Below are positions 43,170-51,259 of a stretch of 64,000 nucleotides of DNA, one piece after another; within the stretch, counting starts at the first letter, position 1, and each line of letters begins with the position of its first letter. The notes beneath the pieces are model-generated. The model worked only from the letters and a program-made list of their open reading frames with translations. It did not search any database and had not been told where the DNA came from. This DNA comes from FACHB-T130 sp042747725 (lineage in GTDB: Bacteria; Cyanobacteriota; Cyanobacteriia; Cyanobacteriales; FACHB-T130). The position numbers and the translations under genes are program-made. Where the stretch lies: contig NZ_JBHZGO010000115.1 in NCBI RefSeq assembly GCF_042747725.1, positions 17,799 to 81,798 of the forward strand, written 5' to 3'.

Positions 43170-44399
43170 TTGATGCCTACCTATATTGCTGATGTTCGGG
43201 ACTCTAAAGGAGCCGCTAAGAAAGACAAAATTGTTGCCGACTCCCTTGGCAATGCCCGCGACGCCCTGCGCGAAAAATGGGTTTCTGTTGCAAATATCAA
43301 AGAAACTCAAAGCTTTGACCTGAGCAAATTAAACCTAAAAGACTTCCAAACGTCTTTATCGAAGGTTACAGTCAAGGATAAAGCCGTCTTTTCTCGTCAA
43401 TTTGCCGCGATGGTCAACGCGGGTGTGCCGATTGTTAGATGCTTGGGTGTGCTTTCCGAACAATGTACCAATCCCAAGCTCAAAAAAGCGCTTGTGGAAA
43501 TTAGCTCTGAGGTTCAACAAGGTGTGAATCTCTCGGATGCTATGCGTAAACATCCGGATTGTTTCGATAATCTCTACGTCAGTATGGTGCAAGCCGGTGA
43601 GGTCGGCGGTGTCCTTGATGAGGTACTCAACCGATTAGCCAAAGTCCTAGAGGATATGGCACGCCTGCAAAACCAAGTCAAAGGGGCAATGGCATACCCC
43701 GTGGCGGTGGGAATCTTGGCCATCATTGTGTTTATTTGTATGACGGTGTTTTTGATCCCGATCTTTGCTGGCATCTTCAAAGATTTGGGGACAGAATTGC
43801 CTGCGCTGACCCTGTTCATGCTGTGGATCAGCGAAATCCTCAGAAGTTGGAAGATCATCATTCCTATCATCACTGTCATCGTTGCCTCTTTTCTTTACAG
43901 GCAGTATTACAAGACGCCGGTTGGTCGTGTGACGATGGATCGCTTTTTCTTGAAAATGCCGCTATTGGGTGACTTGAATGAGAAATCATGCATTGCTCGC
44001 TTTTGCCGCATTTTTGGAACCTTGACTCGTTCTGGAGTGCCCATTCTCACTTGCATGGATATTGTGAGAGATACGGCGGGGAACCAGGTAATTGCCAACG
44101 CGGTGGATGCAGCCAAGCTAGACATTCAACAGGGTGGGATGATGAGCTTAGCTTTGCAAAAAGAGCAAGTTTTCCCAATACTGGCAATTCAGATGATTAG
44201 TATTGGGGAAGAGACAGGTCAGTTAGATGGCATGATGATGAAAGTGGCAGATTTCTATGAAGATGAGGTTGAGCAAGCGGTGAAAGCACTCACCAGTGTT
44301 CTGGAACCCATCATGATGGTGGTATTAGCGGGGATGGTAGCGGTGATTTTGCTTTCGATGTATCTCCCCATGTTTGCAGTGTTTGACAAACTAGGCTAA
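43170..44399 (+). CDS. pilC: Type IV pilus inner-membrane platform protein PilC
   Basis: A 409-residue GspF/PilC protein. Two repeated T2SSF domains (about residues 68-190 and 270-395), each beginning FSRQFAAMVNAGVPI and FCRIFGTLTRSGVPI. Membrane segments are GILAIIVFICMTVFLIPIF, then KIIIPIITVIVASFLY and MMVVLAGMVAVILLSMYLPMF. It couples PilB/PilT rotation to pilin insertion. AGAGGTGATTG gives a good ribosome site. Last gene of the operon; a weak hairpin (about 44422-44451) follows. Confidence 0.95.
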   Translation: MMPTYIADVRDSKGAAKKDKIVADSLGNARDALREKWVSVANIKETQSFDLSKLNLKDFQTSLSKVTVKDKAVFSRQFAAMVNAGVPIVRCLGVLSEQCTNPKLKKALVEISSEVQQGVNLSDAMRKHPDCFDNLYVSMVQAGEVGGVLDEVLNRLAKVLEDMARLQNQVKGAMAYPVAVGILAIIVFICMTVFLIPIFAGIFKDLGTELPALTLFMLWISEILRSWKIIIPIITVIVASFLYRQYYKTPVGRVTMDRFFLKMPLLGDLNEKSCIARFCRIFGTLTRSGVPILTCMDIVRDTAGNQVIANAVDAAKLDIQQGGMMSLALQKEQVFPILAIQMISIGEETGQLDGMMMKVADFYEDEVEQAVKALTSVLEPIMMVVLAGMVAVILLSMYLPMFAVFDKLG

Positions 44400-44525
44400 T
44401 CAATTTCAGGTTTTGGATTTTTCTCATTCCTAGTTTTGTCTGGGAATGAGATTTGGGATGGAGGGCTGATGGTACTTAACGATGACCTAATCTCCAATCT
44501 AAGATTGAAAATTTAAAATCAAAAT

Positions 44526-45113
44526 ATGTTTGTTAAGCAATCCTATTACGAAGCTAGCTTGGCGGAGTACAGTAACCTGTCTGGAGCGATCGCACTGCTC
44601 AAGCAGCACCGACCTTATCTGGAGATGATTCCCAGTATGCGCCGGTCTGAGGAGAGCGCGATCGCCATTCCTTTGCCGGTGGTGCGGATTCGCCATGCCA
44701 TATCTAAAGCAGAAAGCGGTGGCGTTGTCACATCTAGAGGGGAAGCGATTCGCTTGCCCTGTGATGTGGCAATTTTAATGTGTGACCCCGAATGGAAAAT
44801 CAAAATGGGGGTGGAGATTTTTGTCTTCATCCACCGTCCCCAAGAAGACTTCTCCGAGTTGTTGAGTCGTTGGCGGCAGACGCAGGTGTGGCTGGACAAA
44901 GAATATGAGTGGTTGATGCCGCCTCGCCATCAACACATTTTCAGCGAGGGCGCTGACAAGCTATATCCCTTGTTTGTGGGATTTCCAGAGACGCCAGAAC
45001 GAATTAAGCGAGGCTTAATGGGAGCCTGTCTCCCCTTTGTCATCCAGACACCAATGTTAGATGTTGAGGAGCAGGCACAGGAATCTTTTTTGCCTGAAAG
45101 TCCAAACCTTTGA
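44526..45113 (+). CDS. Conserved-type hypothetical protein
   Basis: A 195-residue soluble protein without a recognised domain. It starts MFVKQSYYEASLAEYS and includes VAILMCDPEWKIKMGVEIFVFIHRPQEDFSELL, a mixed alpha/beta stretch. The C-terminus is acidic. It lies between pilC and bioU, 127 bases after pilC and convergent with bioU. Codon usage is like the neighbours. I cannot assign a function. ATG at 44526 has no strong ribosome site, and the GTG/TTG alternatives are no better. Confidence 0.65.
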   Translation: MFVKQSYYEASLAEYSNLSGAIALLKQHRPYLEMIPSMRRSEESAIAIPLPVVRIRHAISKAESGGVVTSRGEAIRLPCDVAILMCDPEWKIKMGVEIFVFIHRPQEDFSELLSRWRQTQVWLDKEYEWLMPPRHQHIFSEGADKLYPLFVGFPETPERIKRGLMGACLPFVIQTPMLDVEEQAQESFLPESPNL

Positions 45114-45121
45114 AGGTTGAA

Positions 45122-45147
45122 GCAGGTTGATGTGAGCTTCAACCTGC
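45122..45147. terminator. Hairpin between convergent genes
   Basis: GCAGGTTGA and TCAACCTGC pair perfectly around TGTGAGCT. It lies midway between the stop codons of the 44526 gene and bioU. No U-run follows on either strand, so the terminator role is tentative. Confidence 0.45.
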
Positions 45148-45165
45148 CCACTTTCAACCTGTTAA

Positions 45166-46203
45166 CTACTTGACAAACTGCGGCATGACTTCGGCGGCGG
45201 TAAACAAACCGTAGATGCCTCGACGATGGAGTGCTACTCCAGCTTTGAGATAACCGAAGGCAGGGCCGCAGACATTGGCTGCCATACTGGTTTCATCGCC
45301 AAGCGTGAAGGTATGGGTAGAAATCTTGCCTTCAAAGGTGCGACCCGTCACTTGGACATTTGTGCTGAGTGGTTTTTTGGGATTGCGGGTATCGACGACG
45401 CCGCCGACCGTAACGCGATCGCGCGGACAAATCCCAGCCAGCTCCAGCATCACATCATCAGCGTGTTCCATATTCTCCAGAGCCAGGATGCCGTTGGTTT
45501 GATCCAGCAATGCTTCCACCTCGGCATCACTCATGGCTCTGGCGCGTTCCACATCGTAGCCTGGTAGATGGGCAATATCTTCCCGAATCGTCGCTCGGTA
45601 AGCTTCCCAATTTGCAATTCCTACCCCAAACGTAATCTTGACGCTGTGGATTTCGGCGTAACTTTGGGCGGCAAGAGCTGCTGCTGCTGTCAACAATCCA
45701 GGCGTCGCCCCACAGCCAGTCAGATAAGTAATTCCTGCTGCAAGAAGTTCCTCTTGCAGCTCCAGTAGCTGCTCGACAGCGCTGGTACGCTTCAGGGCGT
45801 CTACCAGAACACCCTGCCAGCCGGATTGAATAAATTGCCGCGCAATGGACGCCATAAAGGTGTTGGGCAGATTGGGTAGCGCCAGGAAATATCCATCCAC
45901 CGGCTTTGCTCGTTCCATTAAGTCCTGAATGCTCTGGCTGCTGAGGGTGCCTGTAGGCTCTAAATAGCCAAGCGTTCCTTGTGTCTGGTAAATCGCAATG
46001 CTGGCATCTGGATCTAACCCTTGGGCGGCGTAGGCATAACCTTTCTGGTCAGCCGCTGCCACCCAGATCATCTCGCGTTTTGGTGCCAGCACTCTGGCGG
46101 CAGCCTGCCCCAGTCCACCGAAGCCTAAGACGCCCACTCGAAGGGGGGTTGGGGAGTTGATTGAACCTGTGATTTGCTCTGCACTCATAGCGTCTTCTTG
46201 CAA
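45166..46203 (-). CDS. bioU: 8-amino-7-oxononanoate-processing suicide enzyme BioU
   Basis: A 345-residue protein with Rossmann motif LRVGVLGFGGLGQAAA (residues 21-36), formerly annotated as a saccharopine-dehydrogenase-like protein. The conserved lysine in LVDALKRTSAVEQL is Lys138 here; allowing for a 14-residue longer N-terminus it corresponds to Lys124 of Synechocystis BioU, which donates its side-chain amino group in biotin synthesis. Other marks are GCGATPGLLTAAAA and ETSMAANVCGPAFGYL. It replaces BioA to make 7,8-diaminononanoate and is a single-turnover enzyme. A start at M6 (46188) is possible. Assignment is from memory of the family, not a search. Confidence 0.75.
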   Translation of the reverse strand: MQEDAMSAEQITGSINSPTPLRVGVLGFGGLGQAAARVLAPKREMIWVAAADQKGYAYAAQGLDPDASIAIYQTQGTLGYLEPTGTLSSQSIQDLMERAKPVDGYFLALPNLPNTFMASIARQFIQSGWQGVLVDALKRTSAVEQLLELQEELLAAGITYLTGCGATPGLLTAAAALAAQSYAEIHSVKITFGVGIANWEAYRATIREDIAHLPGYDVERARAMSDAEVEALLDQTNGILALENMEHADDVMLELAGICPRDRVTVGGVVDTRNPKKPLSTNVQVTGRTFEGKISTHTFTLGDETSMAANVCGPAFGYLKAGVALHRRGIYGLFTAAEVMPQFVK

Positions 46204-46553
46204 TTGAACAAACTTTAATTATCCTGGCTTCTGGACGCGCCGTTTCGTTCACTTAGATGAGCCAGCGCGATCGCATCTTTGCCAGAAGTATGTTGGCTTT
46301 TTTGCCCGATTCCAGACAATTTCTCTATCTTGACGCAGATGGAAAGTTAAGCGACACTGACAAATAATCAAAGTACAACTCGCTTTATTAATTAAGTTTT
46401 GTTACCTTTTAACTCGTTGTGACTCAATTGCTCAACACTTAAGCAACATTAATTTATTAATACCCCAGCGAGTCAGTTCTTAGAAAGATGTCTTATACGG
46501 CGGCATCAGCAGTACGGTTCGTGCCGTCGCCTAACTTGAGCAATCCCTAACAA
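46204..46553. other. Spacer between divergent bioU and DUF2997-ycf35 genes
   Basis: About 350 bases, AT-rich in the middle. It must hold promoters for both directions. No repeat, hairpin or small gene is recognised. Confidence 0.5.
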
Positions 46554-46775
46554 ATGAGCATGGAAACGCTAGAGTTTATCATTTATCCGGATGGTCGGGT
46601 GCAGGAGAAAGTCACCGGAATTACTGGAAAATCCTGTGCCGAAGTGACTGCTGCTATTGAAGCCCAGCTGGGTCTGGTACTAAATCAAGACCCGACTTCT
46701 GAATTTTTTGCCTCAGCCTCAGCCATTCATCAGACTGCGGCGGCGACAGCCGGGGCAACATATAGCGAGTGGTAA
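46554..46775 (+). CDS. DUF2997 family protein
   Basis: A 73-residue protein. METLEFIIYPDGRVQEKVTG followed by KSCAEVTAAIEAQLG is the DUF2997 pattern, a beta-hairpin and helix. The C-terminus is Ala/Thr-rich. It lies 41 bases before the Ycf35-type gene, an arrangement I recognise in cyanobacteria. Function unknown, though coupling to the downstream Ycf35 and ferredoxin proteins is likely. One Cys (in GKSCAEV) is conserved-looking and may be functional. Confidence 0.8.
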   Translation: MSMETLEFIIYPDGRVQEKVTGITGKSCAEVTAAIEAQLGLVLNQDPTSEFFASASAIHQTAAATAGATYSEW

Positions 46776-46816
46776 GTTTTTTTTGAGTCCAGCTTAATTC
46801 ATTTGAAAAAATCGCC

Positions 46817-47203
46817 ATGTCACACTTTAGCAACATCAAAACTCAAATCCGTAACCTTGTTTCTTTAGAAGCTGCTTTAACAGACCTGGGAATTGACTGG
46901 AAATCTGGCCCGCAAACAGTGCGCGGCTATCGCGGTCAAACCCGTACTGCTGAAGTTGCCATTGAGCAAGAAAATGGTTATGACATCGGCTTTAGTTGGA
47001 ATGGTCAGGAATACGAACTCGTTGCCGACCTACAATATTGGCAGCAAGCGGGTTCTGTAGAGCGTTTTCTGAACCGAGTGACTCAGCGTTATGCTTACCA
47101 CACGGTTGTCAAGGAATCGGCGATGCAGGGCTTCCAAGTTGCCGAGCAAAAACAAAATGAAGATGGTTCAATCCGCCTAGTTGTACAGCGCTGGAGTGCC
47201 TAA
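46817..47203 (+). CDS. ycf35: DUF1257/Ycf35-type protein
   Basis: A 128-residue protein matching the DUF1257 (Ycf35) family, which is also encoded in some algal plastids. The start reads SHFSNIKTQIRNLVSLEAAL, then TVRGYRGQTRTAEVAIEQ and the C-terminal YAYHTVVKESAMQGFQV. It has a mixed alpha/beta character and no catalytic motif. The stop TAA overlaps the ferredoxin ATG by one base (TAATG), so translation is coupled. A photosynthesis- or redox-related role is inferred from distribution and from the ferredoxin partner; it is not proved. Confidence 0.88.
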   Translation: MSHFSNIKTQIRNLVSLEAALTDLGIDWKSGPQTVRGYRGQTRTAEVAIEQENGYDIGFSWNGQEYELVADLQYWQQAGSVERFLNRVTQRYAYHTVVKESAMQGFQVAEQKQNEDGSIRLVVQRWSA

Positions 47204-47661
47204 TGTCTGATTCCCCAACTCCTGGACAGCCAACTCCCGAACGTTCTGGCCTGGAGCCTGAGTTAGGTGGTATTTGGCGGGATGCGCCGGAGCGTTCGGG
47301 TCTGGAGCCGGAGTTGGGTGGCACCCTGCGGCAAAAAGGTGTATATGTTGATGAAATAACCTGTATTGGCTGCAAGCACTGTGCCCATGTCGCTCGCAAT
47401 ACTTTTTATATTGAGCCAGATTATGGGCGATCGCGTGTAGTTCGGCAGGATGGAGACTCGCAAGAAGTCATTCAAGAAGCCATTGATACCTGTCCGGTCG
47501 ATTGTATCCACTGGATCGATTACACGGAGCTGAAAAAGCTCGAACAAGAGCGGCAATATCAGGTGATTCCATTAATCGGATTCCCGACTGACCATGCGAT
47601 TACTGCTGTGAAGAAGCGGCAACAGAAGTTTAAGAAAAAGCAACAGAAACCCGTAGACTAA
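47203..47661 (+). CDS. Ferredoxin with a single [4Fe-4S] cluster
   Basis: A 152-residue ferredoxin. The cluster ligands are C54-x2-C57-x2-C60 in TCIGCKHCAH and C97 in DTCPVDC. The fold is followed by a Lys/Gln-rich tail (KKRQQKFKKKQQK). The N-terminal 45 residues contain the unit PERSGLEPELGG twice (residues 12-23 and 29-40), a clear internal duplication. It is co-transcribed with DUF2997 and ycf35. The electron partner is unknown. Confidence 0.88.
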   Translation: MSDSPTPGQPTPERSGLEPELGGIWRDAPERSGLEPELGGTLRQKGVYVDEITCIGCKHCAHVARNTFYIEPDYGRSRVVRQDGDSQEVIQEAIDTCPVDCIHWIDYTELKKLEQERQYQVIPLIGFPTDHAITAVKKRQQKFKKKQQKPVD

Positions 47662-47701
47662 AGGTTTGCTGGTATAAAAAAGCCTGTTTGCACGGGCTAA
47701 A

Positions 47702-47746
47702 TAAATAAAACCCCCAACAGCACGCAGCTGTTGGGGGTTTTATTTA
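47702..47746. terminator. Bidirectional rho-independent terminator
   Basis: A 20-bp perfect stem (TAAATAAAACCCCCAACAGC with its exact complement) around the loop ACGCA. A-rich and T-rich flanks serve as U-tracts for both strands. It sits between the convergent ferredoxin stop (47661) and the DUF3769 gene stop (47758), so it can end both transcripts. Confidence 0.9.
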
Positions 47747-47757
47747 AAACTCAGTTT

Positions 47758-50340
47758 CTAACGAGAAACCCCTTGCACGACTGGACGGACGCCAGAGCCA
47801 GGGAACGGTTCTGGAGTACCCAACCAGTTAAAGTCATTAATCCGAAAACTGATGGAACCCAGCTCCAAAACCGGGTTGTAACGCAGGACAATGTTGTAGG
47901 TGCGGCGGCTGTATTCCAGAAAGTAGTCGGTACTGATGCGTTCGCTAGTATTTAAATTGACCGAAGTTTGAAAACCAAGGCGAAACGGACCATAAATCTG
48001 TTGGGTAATCCCAGCGGAAAGGACGCTGGTATCCACGAGGCGGTCAAATAAGAAAGGTGATGTGCCACCACGAGCAACTTGAGAGTAAGTAACATTAAAC
48101 CCGGTGTAATCTAAAAAAGGTCGGGAGAAATGACCGAATTGCCCTTGCAGCCCAATGTTCCCGCTCAGGGAGTCCTGGCTATCCCCACTGCTGTAACCAC
48201 TATAAACGCCGGTGACGCCCGTCGTTAATTGCAGGTAGGGAACAACTGGCACGGGTGTGTAGCGCAATCCTTCGGTGGGGGTGGCAGGCAAAGCTTTACC
48301 CTGCCAAAGTAAAAAGTTGCGGTTGAGGGAGGCACTCGCTTGATAGCGACTGAGACTGACGCGATTGTTGGTTCGCACGGGATCGAGCAAGTCTAAACGG
48401 TCTGTATCTGCATTAATGAACTGGGCACCAGCTTGATAAGTGAGGCTGACGCCAGTATTTCCTAAGGGAATGACCGGAGAAGTCAGAACTGCGCCTAAAC
48501 TACTCTGAACGGTTTGAAAGCCGAGGGAGCCGTTGAACAGGCGATCGCGGTAGCTATATTCTAAATTCAGAGTGTGGGGGTAACGGGTGCCGATAATCTG
48601 GCGCAGCCGCAGGCTCGCTCGTAGCTGGTCTTCTGCGATCTCGTCCGGATCTAGACTGGTGAAAACAGCCGACCCTCTCAGGGTCGTAGTGGGACTGAGG
48701 GTGGCATCCAGTCTAGACCTGAGACCAAACACGGAGGGATCGAGGAAACTCCCCTCAGAAACGGCTTTTTGAAGAAAATATTGCGGTGTCACGCGCAATC
48801 GCACGCGGTTATTAGAAATCAGTTGAAAGGTGCGTTCCGCAAACACACCACCTCGGTCTTCAGCATCATAGCCGAAGGTGACGAGACCCGGTTCGCTCTC
48901 GCTCCGGTCAATCACTCTGCGATCTTGAAAAATGGGGATCGAAAAACCCTGGTCAAAAACGGCGCGAGAGCGAGTGGTGGTAATTTCATCTACCAGGGGC
49001 GAAATCCGCCTGAATCTGGCTGTATCTGCCCGTACCTCAAGTTCTGGTGGCGAAAAGGGGTCGTTGGTTAGCCGAACATTGGTGGCAAACGCTCCTTCGG
49101 AGTCGAAATCTACCCGATCGGCTTGAAAGCGCAGTCGGTTAATTGCGCCCCCTTGCTGAAAGGACTGCTGGTTTTGGATGTTCCGGTTAGTCCCAAAGAC
49201 CAGTCCATAGCCGCCGGGACTGGTGATATTCGAGACGGGTTGGTTAGCGGTAATGCGATCGCTTAACGGTCGCACTGAGGCAGCAGCAGCACTGGCATCA
49301 TTGGGTAAAGGGCTAGAAAAATCTGCCCCCGCTGAAGGCTGGTAAATCTCGCCACTGGCATTTAAGAGGAAGCCGCTATCCTGGGCAAAATAATACTCAA
49401 AGCGATCGCCCCGCAGCACTTGTTCGCCTCTCGTCAAGGCGACATTCCCGTCGCCCACCACAATGCGATTCGGCAAGTTCACTTGTAGCCGATCGGCATC
49501 TACTACAGCACCCTGGTAGCGCAAGAGAACATCGCCTTCTGCCGTAACGACTTGTCGATCTACGTCGTATTCTTGCTGGTCAGAAGTTAATTCCACAACG
49601 CCTCCCGTACCGCCAGAAGTCGTAGGTGGCGTCGTACCGGGTGCGGGTGCTGGTTGATTTTCTGGCGTAGGAGGTGCCGGTGCTGATGCCGGTGCGGGTG
49701 CCAATTCCTCTTCAGGCCAAGGCTCACCCTCCGACACGGGCGCTGGAGGAGCAGATTCTATCGGAGTTTCACTCGGCAGAGATTCCGGAGATTCTGGGGG
49801 TTCTGGGGGTTCTGGAGGCTGTTGATTGACACTCGGTAGCTGAGATACTGGCAGCTGCTTCTGCAACACAGGAGTTGCCGTGCGTTCTTTTGCTATTGCA
49901 GCCTTACTTCCATTGCGATCGCTAGGTTCTGACTCTTGACTTTCTACCGACGAAGCATCAAATTCAGCAACGGTCGGCAAATCCTGGTCTGGGTATGCGT
50001 AAGGGCGAAGCCGTTGTGCTGACAATGCAGGGTCATCATTCTGGTCTTTCTGCACAGATGCTTCTTCCCTACCACCCCGATTCCTGACAATCGGATGCCC
50101 CACTGAAATTGGGGCACCAAGCGGGGCAGCATTCCTGGTAGGGATAGAAATAACAGAGATAGAAGAAGACTCCGGCGCAAACGTTTCCGGCTGCGTCGGG
50201 GCAGCAAGGGTCTCAGGTTGCAGGGTTCGGCTTGAATCCGATGCAATCGTTTGAGCGGAGGCAGCTAGAGGAGTGACATCCTCAGGCGGCAACGTGTTGA
50301 TAATCGCAGGCGGTGGGGGCGGCGGGACTGGTTGGGGCAT
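47758..50340 (-). CDS. DUF3769 LptD-like outer-membrane protein
   Basis: An 860-residue protein. The N-terminal third is low-complexity, Pro/Ser/Glu-rich. It is followed by an OstA/LptA-like domain (VVELTSDQQEYDVDRQVV, then GDVLLRYQGAVVDADRLQVNLP). The remainder is beta-rich with Tyr/Arg alternation (YSYRDRLFNGSLGFQTV, YNIVLRYNPVLELGSISF) consistent with a beta barrel. This is the cyanobacterial DUF3769/LptD-like arrangement for lipopolysaccharide delivery. The ATG at 50340 has an in-frame stop just upstream. Antisense of the Pro-rich part gives many false frames. It is 121 bases downstream of psbI on the same strand. Confidence 0.88.
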   Translation of the reverse strand: MPQPVPPPPPPAIINTLPPEDVTPLAASAQTIASDSSRTLQPETLAAPTQPETFAPESSSISVISIPTRNAAPLGAPISVGHPIVRNRGGREEASVQKDQNDDPALSAQRLRPYAYPDQDLPTVAEFDASSVESQESEPSDRNGSKAAIAKERTATPVLQKQLPVSQLPSVNQQPPEPPEPPESPESLPSETPIESAPPAPVSEGEPWPEEELAPAPASAPAPPTPENQPAPAPGTTPPTTSGGTGGVVELTSDQQEYDVDRQVVTAEGDVLLRYQGAVVDADRLQVNLPNRIVVGDGNVALTRGEQVLRGDRFEYYFAQDSGFLLNASGEIYQPSAGADFSSPLPNDASAAAASVRPLSDRITANQPVSNITSPGGYGLVFGTNRNIQNQQSFQQGGAINRLRFQADRVDFDSEGAFATNVRLTNDPFSPPELEVRADTARFRRISPLVDEITTTRSRAVFDQGFSIPIFQDRRVIDRSESEPGLVTFGYDAEDRGGVFAERTFQLISNNRVRLRVTPQYFLQKAVSEGSFLDPSVFGLRSRLDATLSPTTTLRGSAVFTSLDPDEIAEDQLRASLRLRQIIGTRYPHTLNLEYSYRDRLFNGSLGFQTVQSSLGAVLTSPVIPLGNTGVSLTYQAGAQFINADTDRLDLLDPVRTNNRVSLSRYQASASLNRNFLLWQGKALPATPTEGLRYTPVPVVPYLQLTTGVTGVYSGYSSGDSQDSLSGNIGLQGQFGHFSRPFLDYTGFNVTYSQVARGGTSPFLFDRLVDTSVLSAGITQQIYGPFRLGFQTSVNLNTSERISTDYFLEYSRRTYNIVLRYNPVLELGSISFRINDFNWLGTPEPFPGSGVRPVVQGVSR

Positions 50341-50461
50341 CTTCTAGCAACAGGAGTTGAGCGGACAGCACCAATGCCTATCCTCAACTGCACTCTGAGT
50401 AGGGTGCCTCGCAGTGGACTGCTGCCCCGACATCGGCTGCGAGGCATAAAGCGATCGCTGT

Positions 50462-50578
50462 CTATTCGAGATCCCGGCGTTTTGGGTTACGGGAAGGATC
50501 GCTGGACAAAAATCCAAACACAAAGAGCAGGCTGAAGAAGGCAACGACTATATAAACAACAATTTTGAGAGTCACCAT
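50462..50578 (-). CDS. psbI: Photosystem II reaction-centre protein I
   Basis: A 38-residue single-span membrane protein. MVTLKIVVYIVVAFFSLLFV gives the transmembrane helix, and FGFLSSDPSRNPKRRDLE the stromal/cytoplasmic tail. The FGFLS-x-DP-x-RNP-x-R motif is the hallmark of PsbI. It stabilises the D1/D2 core of photosystem II. ATG at 50578 and TAG at 50462-50464 fix the ends. It is too short for usual gene-calling cut-offs and may be missed by automatic annotation. It lies upstream of the DUF3769 gene on the same strand. Confidence 0.95.
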   Translation of the reverse strand: MVTLKIVVYIVVAFFSLLFVFGFLSSDPSRNPKRRDLE

Positions 50579-51259
50579 ACCGATATCTACTCCAGACGGG
50601 AAAGGCTGAATGTTGCTGCCTTAAAGGCAGAACAACTTTCTCATAATACCGAAATATTGCTTCATTTTTGCCTTGAGCCTGGAGTGATTGTTGACCTCAA
50701 GCGGTGAGTTTAGCCGTCGTTTGAGCTGCTTAAACTGCTCTGACGATTGCCAGAGCGCGAAGTTTCCCTCGCGATCGCTTTGTTGTTATACCACGAGATC
50801 GCACCCGGTTCATGCCTTTTGACTTTACCTATAGCTCAAAATCGAGTAAATTGCAGAACTTGGAAATACTGGGATATTTTCTAGGGTCTGATCCCAGCTT
50901 GCTAAGGTGTTTGGGAAGCGCCAGGAGGATAAACACGCGACGATTCTGCCCAATGAGTTAGTCACAGTCGTGGCGATTCAGAGCATTATGCTACTGGTGG
51001 TGCCGAAGGGCAGCTAGCTCGTGAGAAGCTATGTTAACCGCTTTTAGGCGATCGCTCCCGCGCTAGGAGAACTTCTCCAAATAAATCTTCGCAATTTTCC
51101 TGAAAAAACCAGGATTCTGTATTAAAAGCGGCAGCTTGCTCAGGACAACCAGACAAAGGGATAAATATTGGCAGTGGTAAAAAAGAGTATAAAGAGCATC
51201 CAACTTGCAGCGGAAGTGAGTACACAATAGCTCTATGAAAACTTTAGAGGTCTTTGTCA
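50579..51259. other. Spacer upstream of glgP and psbI
   Basis: About 680 bases. A TTGCTGCCTTAAAGGCAGAACAA hairpin-like stretch lies at about 50611-50635. A short frame near 50905-51017 (HATILPNELVTVVAIQS) looks like an old gene end but has no start or partner. TTAGAGG at 51244-51250 is the glgP ribosome site. Confidence 0.45.

Noticed and set aside
50900..51020. Short frame HATILPNELVTVVAIQS as a gene
   Set aside because: No start, no ribosome site and no recognised partner. Probably an old gene end or chance.
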